Assembly: GCA_938036835.1 (NCBI GenBank)
Contig: CALHWB010000016.1
Location: 8,014-72,013 of the forward strand
DNA length: 64,000 nucleotides
DNA from: an uncultured Propionibacterium sp.
GTDB taxonomy: Bacteria; Actinomycetota; Actinomycetes; Propionibacteriales; Propionibacteriaceae
Direction of reading: 5' to 3'
Part shown: piece after piece, positions 24,415 through 32,419 of the stretch
Layout of the letters: every line of letters starts with the position of its first letter
Position numbering within the stretch: position 1 is the first letter of the stretch
Program-made: the position numbers and the translations under genes
The notes under the pieces: generated by a model
Seen by the model: only the letters and a program-made list of their open reading frames with translations
What the model was told of the DNA's origin: nothing
The model's database searches: none

Positions 24415-26256
24415 ATGGACTTGGAGGTTCCGGAAACGACGTGGTTTCGGTGGCGGCAGGAGGATGGCGTGATCGAGGATCCGAGCTCTGGGGAGTCCGC
24501 GTTCGCATCGCCGTCGCCTGCCGCCGTACTCAAGGTGACCCGCGAACTCACCAGCGACCTGGCGGGCAACCGGGACCGCAATCAGGTCATGCAGGCCATC
24601 GTGCAACGCACCCGCCTGCTGCTGGGCGCCGATATAGCAGACATCAGCCGCAACGACCTGGCCGCCGGACAGACCTATGTGTGCTACTCCGATGGGGTAC
24701 GCAATCGTGAGTTCCAGACGATGCGGATGAATCTGGGTACCGGTGTGCTGGGTCTCATTGCAGCTGGGCAGCCCTTTGCGGTCACCGGCGACTACCTGGG
24801 CGATGCCGAGTTGATCCACGACCCCGAGATCGATCGCATAGTGGCCGATGAGGGCGTGCAGGCGGTGGCCGGGGTACCGCTGTTCATCCGGGGCCGGGTG
24901 GCCGGGGCGTTTCTTGTGGAGCACCGGGGTCATGCGGTGTTGTCGAATCGTGGCCGTTCCGCATTGCGCCAGCTCGCCGCGGTGGCCTCGGTCACCTTGG
25001 ACCAAATCCTCGATGCGGAGCAGCGTGCTAAGGAGAGGGCGGAGGCTAACCGGGCCCATGTCAGCAGGGGTGCCCGGCTCGAATGGGTGGAAGGCCTGTT
25101 GGCGATGGACGATGCCTTGTTGCCCTCGTTGGCTCGTGCCGGTAATTCCGCGCAACTGATGCAGGTGGTGGCCGATAGCCTGGGACGGCCGGCTGCCCTG
25201 TACTCCCCAAGCGGGAAATTGCTTGCCGGGCCGGCTTTGTTGGCTGAAAGCGTTGGTTTGGGCTGCCATATCCGGTTGAATGTGGTTGCCAGGGCGTCCA
25301 TCAGCGCGGGCGAGCCGGCGACGCTGACCAGCGCGGGCGAGCAGTTCACCGTCGTTGGGTTGGCTGCCGGCAGCGAGCATCTGGGTACCGTTGCGGTGAC
25401 GGGAACCGATCAGGCGGTTTCTGCCCGGCTGAGTCGCGCTGCCGGTTTTCTGACGGCGGCGCTGCTGGTCGAGCGGCTTCTCATCGATGTGGATTCGCGG
25501 CCGGCTTCGATGTTGATCGAGCGGTTGATGCGCGGCACCAGGGAGGATCGTTCGGTTGGCACCCTGCGAAGGCTGGCGAAGCATGGCATCGTGGATAGGG
25601 GTGAGGTTTCGGTGCTGGGCGTGCTGGCCAGTGAACCGGGATCCTTGGGGCGCTGCCTGGATGCGATCCGTGCCACGGTGCGTCAGGCCCGCGGGATCGC
25701 ATCGCGGCATGGCGATCACCTGTGCGTCTTGGTCGGTGGTGCCGCAGAGCCGCTTGGCGAGGAGCTGTCAGCGGCCTGCGAGCTTGTGGGGGTTCCCGCG
25801 ATGGTGGGTTGCGCCACTCGGCGTGGTTCGGATGTCTTTACCGCGTTGCCCGAGGTGCATGACGAGGCGATCGCGGTTGCCGAGGCCGCGGTTTCGCTGG
25901 GGTTTTCGAACGGCTCCTATGGCAGCGCGGATCTGGGGCTCGCGGGCCTGATGATGAGTGGCACCGACCCTGGGCTGGCCGACCGGCTTATCGATCGGTT
26001 CTTGGGGCCGATCCTGGAATATGACCGAGCGCACGACACCGGGTTGGCGCAGACCGCCTTCCAGTATTTCGAGCATGCCCGTCATCTGCCCCATACCGCG
26101 GCGGCGTTGTGCATCCATGTGAGCACGTTGAAGAAACGGTTGGCTCGTCTTGACGATGTCTGCGGTCCTCAATGGCGTGTCGGTCCGCATGCGATCGATC
26201 TGCATTTCGCGTTGCGGCTGTCGCATTTGCGGGGCCGGGGCGCGACTGCCCGGTGA
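24415..26256 (+). CDS. GAF domain / PucR-type (CdaR-like) transcriptional regulator
   Basis: 613-residue regulator. An N-terminal GAF-like domain covers about residues 40-200 (VMQAIVQRTRLLLGADIADIS, AVAGVPLFIRGRVAGAFLVEH), followed by a linker, a middle GGDEF-like CdaR region and a C-terminal PucR helix-turn-helix near 555-600 (TAAALCIHVSTLKKRLARL). PucR/CdaR regulators usually activate catabolic genes for purines, amino acids or aromatic compounds when an inducer is sensed. It lies between the acl-fix set and the amino-acid catabolism set, so it could control either. No clear RBS stands before ATG 24415; nearby alternative starts exist. Confidence 0.85.
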   Translation: MDLEVPETTWFRWRQEDGVIEDPSSGESAFASPSPAAVLKVTRELTSDLAGNRDRNQVMQAIVQRTRLLLGADIADISRNDLAAGQTYVCYSDGVRNREFQTMRMNLGTGVLGLIAAGQPFAVTGDYLGDAELIHDPEIDRIVADEGVQAVAGVPLFIRGRVAGAFLVEHRGHAVLSNRGRSALRQLAAVASVTLDQILDAEQRAKERAEANRAHVSRGARLEWVEGLLAMDDALLPSLARAGNSAQLMQVVADSLGRPAALYSPSGKLLAGPALLAESVGLGCHIRLNVVARASISAGEPATLTSAGEQFTVVGLAAGSEHLGTVAVTGTDQAVSARLSRAAGFLTAALLVERLLIDVDSRPASMLIERLMRGTREDRSVGTLRRLAKHGIVDRGEVSVLGVLASEPGSLGRCLDAIRATVRQARGIASRHGDHLCVLVGGAAEPLGEELSAACELVGVPAMVGCATRRGSDVFTALPEVHDEAIAVAEAAVSLGFSNGSYGSADLGLAGLMMSGTDPGLADRLIDRFLGPILEYDRAHDTGLAQTAFQYFEHARHLPHTAAALCIHVSTLKKRLARLDDVCGPQWRVGPHAIDLHFALRLSHLRGRGATAR

Positions 26257-26335
26257 GATTCGCCAGACGATCTGACAGCGATGCTAGGGTGCGAATGTGA
26301 TTTCGGGCGTGCGGTCTATTGCGGGGGGCGACAAG

Positions 26336-27031
26336 ATGCGAATGCTACTGAACGATCAGCGGGGGCCCGCCTTGATCAGCGCGGTGTCGCGCAAGGACGC
26401 GGTGGGTATCGAATTGCGCCGTGCGTTGGTGCTCGGCCATCTGAAGCCGGGCGACAAACTGACCCAGACCCAGTTGGCCACCGATCTGGGGGTTAGCCGG
26501 CCCACCTTGCGCGAGGCTCTGAACCAGTTGGCCGGCGAGGGCCTGATCGTGCAGGAGCCCTACCGTGGTCTGCGGGTGGCCGATATCACCGCCCAGCAGG
26601 TGCGGGACATCGCGGCGGTGCGGCTGGCGATGGATACGCTGGCCATCGATGCCGTGCTGGCCGACAACAGCGGTGATCGGCTGGCGTTGGTCGAGTTGGG
26701 CTGGGATCATTTCGAACGCAGTGCCTACGCTTCCGATCTCGTGTTGCGCCATGATGGGCACCTGGCCTTCCACCATCAGATCTGGGTTGCCTCGCAGAAC
26801 TATCTGCTGTTGAATCTCTGGCCGGTGGTGGAGGCCCACATCACGATCGCGTTGGCCGAGGACCAGCTCGTGCGCTCCGATCCCGAACGGGCTTACCGGT
26901 TGCACGCCGCCATCATGGCTGCCATTCGCAGTGGACGCCGGGAGGATATCCAGGCCGCTCTGATCGCGCACACCATCGATAGCGCCGAGCAATTTGCCAC
27001 CCTGCTCGAGAAGAAAGGAACTCAGCAATGA
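26336..27031 (+). CDS. GntR family regulator, FCD (FadR) subfamily
   Basis: 231 residues: winged helix with GHLKPGDKLTQTQLATDLG and SRPTLREALNQLAGEGL (about residues 35-75), then an all-helical FCD ligand domain with His and Asp residues of the usual metal site (for example HDGHLAFH near 140 and RLHAAIMAAI near 190). Members respond to organic or amino acids. I prefer ATG 26336 (GGGGGG before it). The frame extends to a GTG at 26297, which follows TAGGGT by 6 nt and would be a leaderless start, so that is a real alternative. Overlaps the next gene by 4 nt. Confidence 0.9.
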   Translation: MRMLLNDQRGPALISAVSRKDAVGIELRRALVLGHLKPGDKLTQTQLATDLGVSRPTLREALNQLAGEGLIVQEPYRGLRVADITAQQVRDIAAVRLAMDTLAIDAVLADNSGDRLALVELGWDHFERSAYASDLVLRHDGHLAFHHQIWVASQNYLLLNLWPVVEAHITIALAEDQLVRSDPERAYRLHAAIMAAIRSGRREDIQAALIAHTIDSAEQFATLLEKKGTQQ

Positions 27032-27630
27032 CCGTGCTCATCATCGGCGGTAGTGGTCTGATCGGCAGTGCCGTCACCGAGGCGCTGACCGCGGTGGGCC
27101 ATGACGTTATCGCAGTGACCCGGCATTCCTCGCCGGCTGTGGATGTGACCGATCCCGAATCCATTCAGGCCCTTTTCGATCGGTTGGGTCAGGTGTCCGC
27201 AGTGGTCTGCACCCTGGGTGAGGTGCCGTTCCGTCCCCTTGGCGAGCTGTCCCGCGAGGATTACCTCGCGGCCTTCACCGGCAAGGTGCTTTGTCAGTTG
27301 GATGTGGTTCGAATCGGCGCCCCATTCGTCCGCGACGGTGGGTCGTTCACCTTGACTTCCGGCATTCTTGCCCGAGAGCCGATTCCGAGCGGGACGGCTG
27401 CTGGGATGGCGAACGGGGCACTGGAATCGTTTGTGGTGGGGGCCGCTGCGGAATTGCCTCGCGGTATCCGGATCAATGTGGTGAGTCCAAGCGTGTTGGC
27501 CGAGGCCGAGAGCTATCACAGTGCGTTTCCGGGTTTCGAGCGTGTGCCAGCCGCTGCCTGCGCCCAGGCGTACATCAAATCGGTCGATGGGGTACAGACC
27601 GGTCGAGTGTTCATCCCGAACCGGATCTGA
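27028..27630 (+). CDS. Short-chain dehydrogenase/reductase (SDR), short form
   Basis: 200-residue Rossmann protein starting TVLIIGGSGLIGSAVTEAL, with the dinucleotide turn GGSGLIG at residues 6-12. It has the SFTLTSGIL strand (catalytic Ser region) and INVVSPSVLAEAE near 155. The canonical YxxxK is replaced: after TSGIL the usual Tyr position reads within PSGTAAGMANGALESF, with no clear Tyr-Lys pair. It may therefore be an atypical or non-reducing SDR. It overlaps the GntR gene by ATGA and may act in the same catabolic pathway. Substrate unknown. Confidence 0.85.
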   Translation: MTVLIIGGSGLIGSAVTEALTAVGHDVIAVTRHSSPAVDVTDPESIQALFDRLGQVSAVVCTLGEVPFRPLGELSREDYLAAFTGKVLCQLDVVRIGAPFVRDGGSFTLTSGILAREPIPSGTAAGMANGALESFVVGAAAELPRGIRINVVSPSVLAEAESYHSAFPGFERVPAAACAQAYIKSVDGVQTGRVFIPNRI

Positions 27631-27809
27631 TCGTTGTGCCGGCGGTGGCCCAGCCGGCCCGCGATGCCGGCACAGGGCTACGCCGGGCCTGGCCGGGGGA
27701 CCACGACGAGCCGCCAGTCTCGGTCTTTTGCGATCGTCTTTCCTTGTCGTAGGGCTTGTGTGGGCTGATCCGCAGGTCCGGTTCCCAGTAAGTCGTTGGC
27801 TCGGAGGTG

Positions 27810-27861
27810 TTGCATTCGCGCGGTCCTGGTGGCTAAACTGTCAATGACAAATTGTCAGACA
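27810..27861 (+). promoter_or_regulatory. Promoter with tandem palindromic operators before the oxidase gene
   Basis: TTGCAT (27810-27815) and TAAACT (27834-27839), 18-nt spacer. Two palindromes lie over the predicted start point: TGTCA-A-TGACA (27839-27849) and TGTC-A-GACA (27853-27861). The second repeats the site at 24371. The position suits a repressor, probably the FCD-GntR protein. Confidence 0.6.
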
Positions 27862-27915
27862 CTCATACACCGTTGTAACAGTGTTCTTAGGCCACAGCAC
27901 ACAGAAGGAATGCAG

Positions 27916-29163
27916 ATGCATGTTGTCGTTATCGGTGGCGGCGTCATCGGGCTGACCACCGCATACCATCTGATCCGGGAGGGCGCATCGGTGACGCTGG
28001 TCGACGCCCGGCAGACTGGCCTGGGTGCGAGCGATGTGAACGCCGGCTGGATCGTTCCGGCAGACAGCGCCCCGCTTCCCGGACCCAGCGTCATAATTCC
28101 CGTCATCAAGTGGATGCTTCAGCCCGATGCTCCCGTTTACGTCCGCCTGTCGCCCAAACCCGAGGTCGTCACCTTCCTGCTCAGCATGTTGGGCGCCAGC
28201 CTCGGCCAGACCCAGCGCCGCGGTTTCGAGGCCAACCTGGCACTCGGCGATGGGTCGCTGCCGGTCTTCGACGAATACCTGGCGGACGGTATGGATTTCG
28301 AATTGCGTTCCACCGGTCTGCTGCTGGCCTATCTGGCCAAGGAGAACATGGACGGCGTTGCGTTGTTGCGGTATCGCGATCTGCTGGCCAGGCACGGCTT
28401 GGAGCCCACCGCGCTGATCGGCGATGATGTGCGTAATTTCGAACCCCACCTGTCGGATGATGTCTACGGTGGTCTTTACTTCCCGAAGGAACGCTATCTG
28501 GATCCGAGTGGATTCGTACGTGCCTTGCATAAGCGACTGGTGGAACTCGGTGCGGAAATCGTGCAGAACGCGCCCATCGACCACGCCGATGTGGCCCATG
28601 GCAAGGTGCGTTCGGTCTCGGCCAATGGCCGTACCTTTACCGGCGACAAGTACGTGCTGGCCGCGGGTGCCTGGACGGGGCCGCTTTCCGGACTATTCGG
28701 CTATCGCCTGCCGATCCGTGCCGGTAAGGGGTATTGCGTCGATGTCGAACCCTATGGGTTGCGCACAATGGTCAACCTGTCCGACGCGAACGTTGCGGTC
28801 ACACCTTTGGAACGCAACCTGCGGCTGTGCGGCACGATGGAACTCGCCGGCATGGACGAGGACATCAACCAGGTCCGCGTGGACGCGATCCTGCGCGCCC
28901 CGCGTAGCTACTTCCGTGACTGGGAACCACCACGTACCGCACCCAAACCCCAGGCCGGCATGCGTCCGATGTCTGCCGATGGCGGCTTGGTGATCGGGCC
29001 GTTGGGCTCGCTGACCAACCTCGTTGTCGCTTCCGGGCATGGCATGTTCGGCGTCACGCTTGGACCGGCGACCGCGCGAGCGGTCACCGAGCTGGTACTG
29101 CATAACCGGATCCATCCTGCGGTCGCCAAGTTCTTCCCGTCGCGCTTCCGCGGCTGTCGCTGA
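27916..29163 (+). CDS. FAD-dependent D-amino-acid dehydrogenase/oxidase (DadA-like; probable cis-4-hydroxy-D-proline oxidase)
   Basis: 415-residue DAO-family flavoenzyme. N-terminal VVVIGGGVIGLTTAYHLIREG with the GxGxxG turn, ASVTLVDA next, a YVLAAGAWTGPL segment near 250, RPMSADGGLVIGPLG near 355 and GHGMFGVTLGPATARAV near 375, typical of DadA-like enzymes. The neighbours (DHDPS-family deaminase, proline racemase family) are the usual partners of hydroxyproline catabolism, in which this enzyme oxidises cis-4-hydroxy-D-proline. ATG 27916 follows AGAAGG; a Met two codons earlier is equally possible. The frame is open further upstream through the promoter and is not coding there. Confidence 0.88.
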   Translation: MHVVVIGGGVIGLTTAYHLIREGASVTLVDARQTGLGASDVNAGWIVPADSAPLPGPSVIIPVIKWMLQPDAPVYVRLSPKPEVVTFLLSMLGASLGQTQRRGFEANLALGDGSLPVFDEYLADGMDFELRSTGLLLAYLAKENMDGVALLRYRDLLARHGLEPTALIGDDVRNFEPHLSDDVYGGLYFPKERYLDPSGFVRALHKRLVELGAEIVQNAPIDHADVAHGKVRSVSANGRTFTGDKYVLAAGAWTGPLSGLFGYRLPIRAGKGYCVDVEPYGLRTMVNLSDANVAVTPLERNLRLCGTMELAGMDEDINQVRVDAILRAPRSYFRDWEPPRTAPKPQAGMRPMSADGGLVIGPLGSLTNLVVASGHGMFGVTLGPATARAVTELVLHNRIHPAVAKFFPSRFRGCR

Positions 29164-29189
29164 AACCACCACACCCAAGGAGTCAACCC

Positions 29190-30101
29190 ATGTCAACCCG
29201 CAAAGACGCGAAACTACACGGTCTGCTTGCCGCTGTCACCACCCCATTCACGGCCGATGGTTCGGCCATTGACGAGCAGGCCATCCGCTGGCATGCCGAA
29301 CGCCTGATCACCGCCGGAATCCACGGTCTGGTACCGACCGGGACGACCGGCGAGTTTCCCACGCTCACTCCGGAGGAGTACCGCCGGGTCATCGAGGTCT
29401 ATATCGAGGCCGTCGCGGGGCGGGTGCCGGTCGTGCCGGGTATCGGGCAGTTGAGCACCGCAGCCACGATCGAGCTGGCCCGGTATGCCCAGCAGGCCGG
29501 GGCGGACGCGATCATGGTGGTGCCCCCCTTCTACGATCCGCTGTCGTTCGAAGCGGTCAAGGCATTCCTCGGCGAACTGTCCGCGGCTATCGATTTGCAG
29601 ATCGTCTACTACAACGTGCCGGGCTGCACCGGGGTGCGACTTGGCGCTGCCGAACTCGCCGAACTCGGCGACATCCCGGGTGTGGACTACTTGAAGGACA
29701 CCTCGGGCGATGCGGTTAGCCTCGCCGAGTTGCTGGCGGTGCGCGGTGACCGGATCAAGGCCTTCAACGGTTGGGATACCCTCACCTTCTTCGGTATCGC
29801 CAGCGGTGCGGAAGGCTCGGTTTGGGGCGCGGCCGGGATCGTGCCCGAGCAGGCGGTGGCGTTGTGGGATGCGCTTGTCGAGCAGCAGGATCTGGCAAGG
29901 GCACGTGAGCTGTGGCGGCCGCTCTGGGAATTGAGCAGCTTCCTCGAATCGGTGAATTATGTGGCCGGTGTGAAAACGGCCCTGGAGCTGGTCGGTGCCC
30001 CGGCCGGGCCGGCCCGACTGCCGATCCTGCCACTGGGTGAGGCTGACCGTGTCAGATTGCGGGACATCTTGGACCGCATGGGGATGCTGCAGAAGGCTTA
30101 G
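29190..30101 (+). CDS. DHDPS/NAL family aldolase-deaminase (probable pyrroline-4-hydroxy-2-carboxylate deaminase)
   Basis: 303-residue TIM-barrel Schiff-base enzyme. GLVPTGTTGEFPTLTPEEY holds the substrate-carboxylate loop, YYNVPG the conserved Tyr region, and the Schiff-base lysine is Lys169 in YLKDTSG. True DHDPS would read GTTGES; here it is GTTGEF, pointing to another family member. With the adjacent oxidase and racemase-family enzyme, deamination of pyrroline-4-hydroxy-2-carboxylate to 2-oxoglutarate semialdehyde is the best fit. A clear AAGGAG lies before ATG 29190. Two nt separate it from the next gene. Confidence 0.88.
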   Translation: MSTRKDAKLHGLLAAVTTPFTADGSAIDEQAIRWHAERLITAGIHGLVPTGTTGEFPTLTPEEYRRVIEVYIEAVAGRVPVVPGIGQLSTAATIELARYAQQAGADAIMVVPPFYDPLSFEAVKAFLGELSAAIDLQIVYYNVPGCTGVRLGAAELAELGDIPGVDYLKDTSGDAVSLAELLAVRGDRIKAFNGWDTLTFFGIASGAEGSVWGAAGIVPEQAVALWDALVEQQDLARARELWRPLWELSSFLESVNYVAGVKTALELVGAPAGPARLPILPLGEADRVRLRDILDRMGMLQKA

Positions 30102-30103
30102 CA

Positions 30104-31186
30104 ATGGGCAGCCACTTCGAGATCCAAACCATAGAGGCGCATGCCGAAGGCGAGGCCGGTCGGATCATCCTAGACGCGGAACGGTTGGTCGAGGGCGAGA
30201 CGATGAGCGAACGCTTTGCGTATTGCGTCGAGCATCTCGATCCGCTGCGCCGGGCCATTTTGCGTGAGCCGCGCGGTTATCCGGGGCTGTGCGCGGTTTT
30301 CATCCTTCCGCCGGTGAATCCGGGCTCCGATATCGGGGTGATCGTGCTCGAACAGGGTGGTTTCACCCCGATGTCGGGCAGCAACACCATCTGCGCGGTG
30401 ACTTCCGTTTTGGAGGCCGGGATCGTGCCCATCACCGGGCCCCGGACCGAGGTGCGGATCGATACCGCGGTGGGCCAGGTGAGTGCCATCGCCCATGTGG
30501 ATGGCGATAAGGTCCGGGCGGTGACGGTCAACAATGTGCCGTCGTTCGTCCAGCAACTCGATTTTCCATTGCACCTGGAGGAGTTCGGGCAGGTACCCGC
30601 CGACATCGTCTTCGGTGGTCAGTTCTTCGCTCAGGTCGATGTACACGATCTGGGGCTGAAGCTCGAACCCGGCTATGCCAGACAACTTGCCCGGGCGGGC
30701 GCGATCGTCAAGCTGGCGACCGACGAACAGGTGGTGACCAGCCATCCGCTCTATCCGGAATTCAATCGGGTGAATCTCATCATGATCCATTCCGGGGATC
30801 CGGTGCCGGGTCAGCCAGCCCGCAACACGGTGGTGTTGACCAATGCGGTGGTGCGAAAGGACGACCCGAGCACCTGGACCGCTGCATTGGACCGGTCGCC
30901 GTGCGGTACCGGCACCAGCGGACGAATGGCGGCCCTGTACGCTCGCGGGTTGCTGGGTATCGACGAGCCTTTCCGGCATCGCAGCATCGTCGATACGGAG
31001 TTCACCGGGCTGTTGGTGGGCCAGACCGATGTCGGCGGGGTTCCGGCCGTGCTGCCCACTATCACCGGCCGTGGCTGGCGTACTGGGCGGGCTACCTGGA
31101 CGCTCGACCCGACCGATCCGTTCCCGGCGGGCTACACCGTCGGCGATATCTGGGGTCCCCAGCAGGGTTCTGCCTACCAGAACTGA
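30104..31186 (+). CDS. Proline racemase family protein with Ser/Cys catalytic pair (hydroxyproline epimerase or dehydratase)
   Basis: 360 residues of the proline racemase superfamily (EAHAEGEAGRII near the start, DRSPCGTGTSGRMAAL near 263-278). The two active-site thiols of proline racemase are normally Cys in MCGH and Cys in SPCGTG. Here the first reads MSGSNT with Ser91, and the second is retained as Cys267. Ser/Cys members are reported among 4-hydroxyproline 2-epimerases and 3-hydroxyproline dehydratases, so free proline racemisation is unlikely. It lies 2 nt after the deaminase gene, in one transcription unit with the oxidase. Confidence 0.87.
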   Translation: MGSHFEIQTIEAHAEGEAGRIILDAERLVEGETMSERFAYCVEHLDPLRRAILREPRGYPGLCAVFILPPVNPGSDIGVIVLEQGGFTPMSGSNTICAVTSVLEAGIVPITGPRTEVRIDTAVGQVSAIAHVDGDKVRAVTVNNVPSFVQQLDFPLHLEEFGQVPADIVFGGQFFAQVDVHDLGLKLEPGYARQLARAGAIVKLATDEQVVTSHPLYPEFNRVNLIMIHSGDPVPGQPARNTVVLTNAVVRKDDPSTWTAALDRSPCGTGTSGRMAALYARGLLGIDEPFRHRSIVDTEFTGLLVGQTDVGGVPAVLPTITGRGWRTGRATWTLDPTDPFPAGYTVGDIWGPQQGSAYQN

Positions 31187-31586
31187 CCGGATTCGCGATC
31201 GCGCCTGCCGGTGAGTCGGCCGTTCGCGGGCCATGTCCTACGGATCGTCTTCGGCGGGTCGCCAAGGGGCAAGGATCAATCCCGATGACGGCTTGGATGT
31301 TTGCTGATTGCGGTCTGCGCATACCCGGCCGGCGATGACGGCCGGCTGCCGGGCAGGCACATGCGGTCCGGTCCTGGGAGATCGCGGATGGGAATGGCTG
31401 GATCCTGCCGGGCAGCGGGCGGGCCGAAAGGCCGGGCCGTTCGACGGCCGGATGGTTGGCGTGCGATCCCGGACCGGATTGCTGTCGGCGCCCACTTTGA
31501 ATGGCGGCCTAGATCCGGGATTTTCCGGGGTGCCGTTCGCCGGCGGCGTACAAATCTTGGTTCGAGAAAGAAAGGAGGTGAAAGCG
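31187..31586. other. 400-nt gap before the Asp/Glu racemase family gene
   Basis: GC-rich sequence without a convincing gene; open frames here run into the downstream gene in frame but lack an RBS. The last 15 nt contain a perfect Shine-Dalgarno (AAAGGAGGTGA, 31571-31581). No clear promoter pair was found. Confidence 0.5.
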
Positions 31587-32372
31587 ATGCGAGAAGAGCA
31601 CATGCCGCAGTTCGGGCTGGTGGGGCCCACCGACGTACCCCAGTGGATACATATGAGGCGCGGACAGCATGTGGCTGGTTATACGATTGGTATTCTGCAT
31701 CTTGACGATGTCTGGTATCCGTTGATCCCGGGAAATGTGGTCAATGCGTTGACCTATGATTTTCCCGTCAGAATGAAGGCGGTGCCGAACCTCGACACTC
31801 CCAGGTTGCACAGCGGTGATCCCGCGCTGGCGGCAGACATCATTTGTGCGGCCAAGGAACTGGAGAAGGATGGTGTGCGGGCGATCTCGGCAGCGTGTGG
31901 GTTCTTTGGATATTTCCACAAGGCCGTGGCCGAGGCGATGGACATCCCGGTTTGCCTGTCCAGTTTGGTACAGGTGCCGTGGATCTTGACCACGCTGAAA
32001 CGTGGCCGGAGGATAGGTGTGCTCACGGCCAATGCCGCGGCGATCACGCCCGAATTGCTCGATTGCTGTCATGTGACCGATGCCGGCGTGCTTGCGGTTT
32101 GTGACCTGCGGAACGAGCCGCATTTTTCGGCGATCATGGAGGATCGCGGGTCCTTCGACAACACGGAAGTCCGAAAAGAGGTAGTCAACGCGGCAAGGGA
32201 ACTCCTGTCGAATAATCCGGATATCGGGGCGATACTGCTGGAATGCAGCGATCTGCCGCCCTAAGCCGCCGAAGTGCAGCAGGCCGCCGGCCTACCGGTC
32301 TTCGATTTTATCACGATGATCAAATGGCTGCACAACGCCACCGCACACCGGCCATATTACGGTTTCATCTGA
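31587..32372 (+). pseudogene. Aspartate/glutamate/hydantoin racemase family gene with in-frame TAA
   Basis: The frame runs from ATG 31587 (near-perfect AAAGGAGGTGA RBS) to a TAA at 32262-32264 and then continues in the same frame as AAEVQQAAGLPVFDFITMIKW to a TGA at 32370. In the family the interrupted region reads ECSDLPPYA..., so the TAA probably replaces a Tyr codon (TAC/TAT). The product before the stop (225 aa) has the first Cys in SAACGFFGYF (near residue 111) and the second in LLECSDLPP (near 220), so it may retain both catalytic Cys. It lies between the hydroxyproline genes and the sodium symporter. Nonsense mutation or base-call error. Confidence 0.8.
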
Positions 32373-32419
32373 TCCGCACCTGACTTGTCTGCACTCTTAT
32401 AACTCGAAAGTTTAGCACA

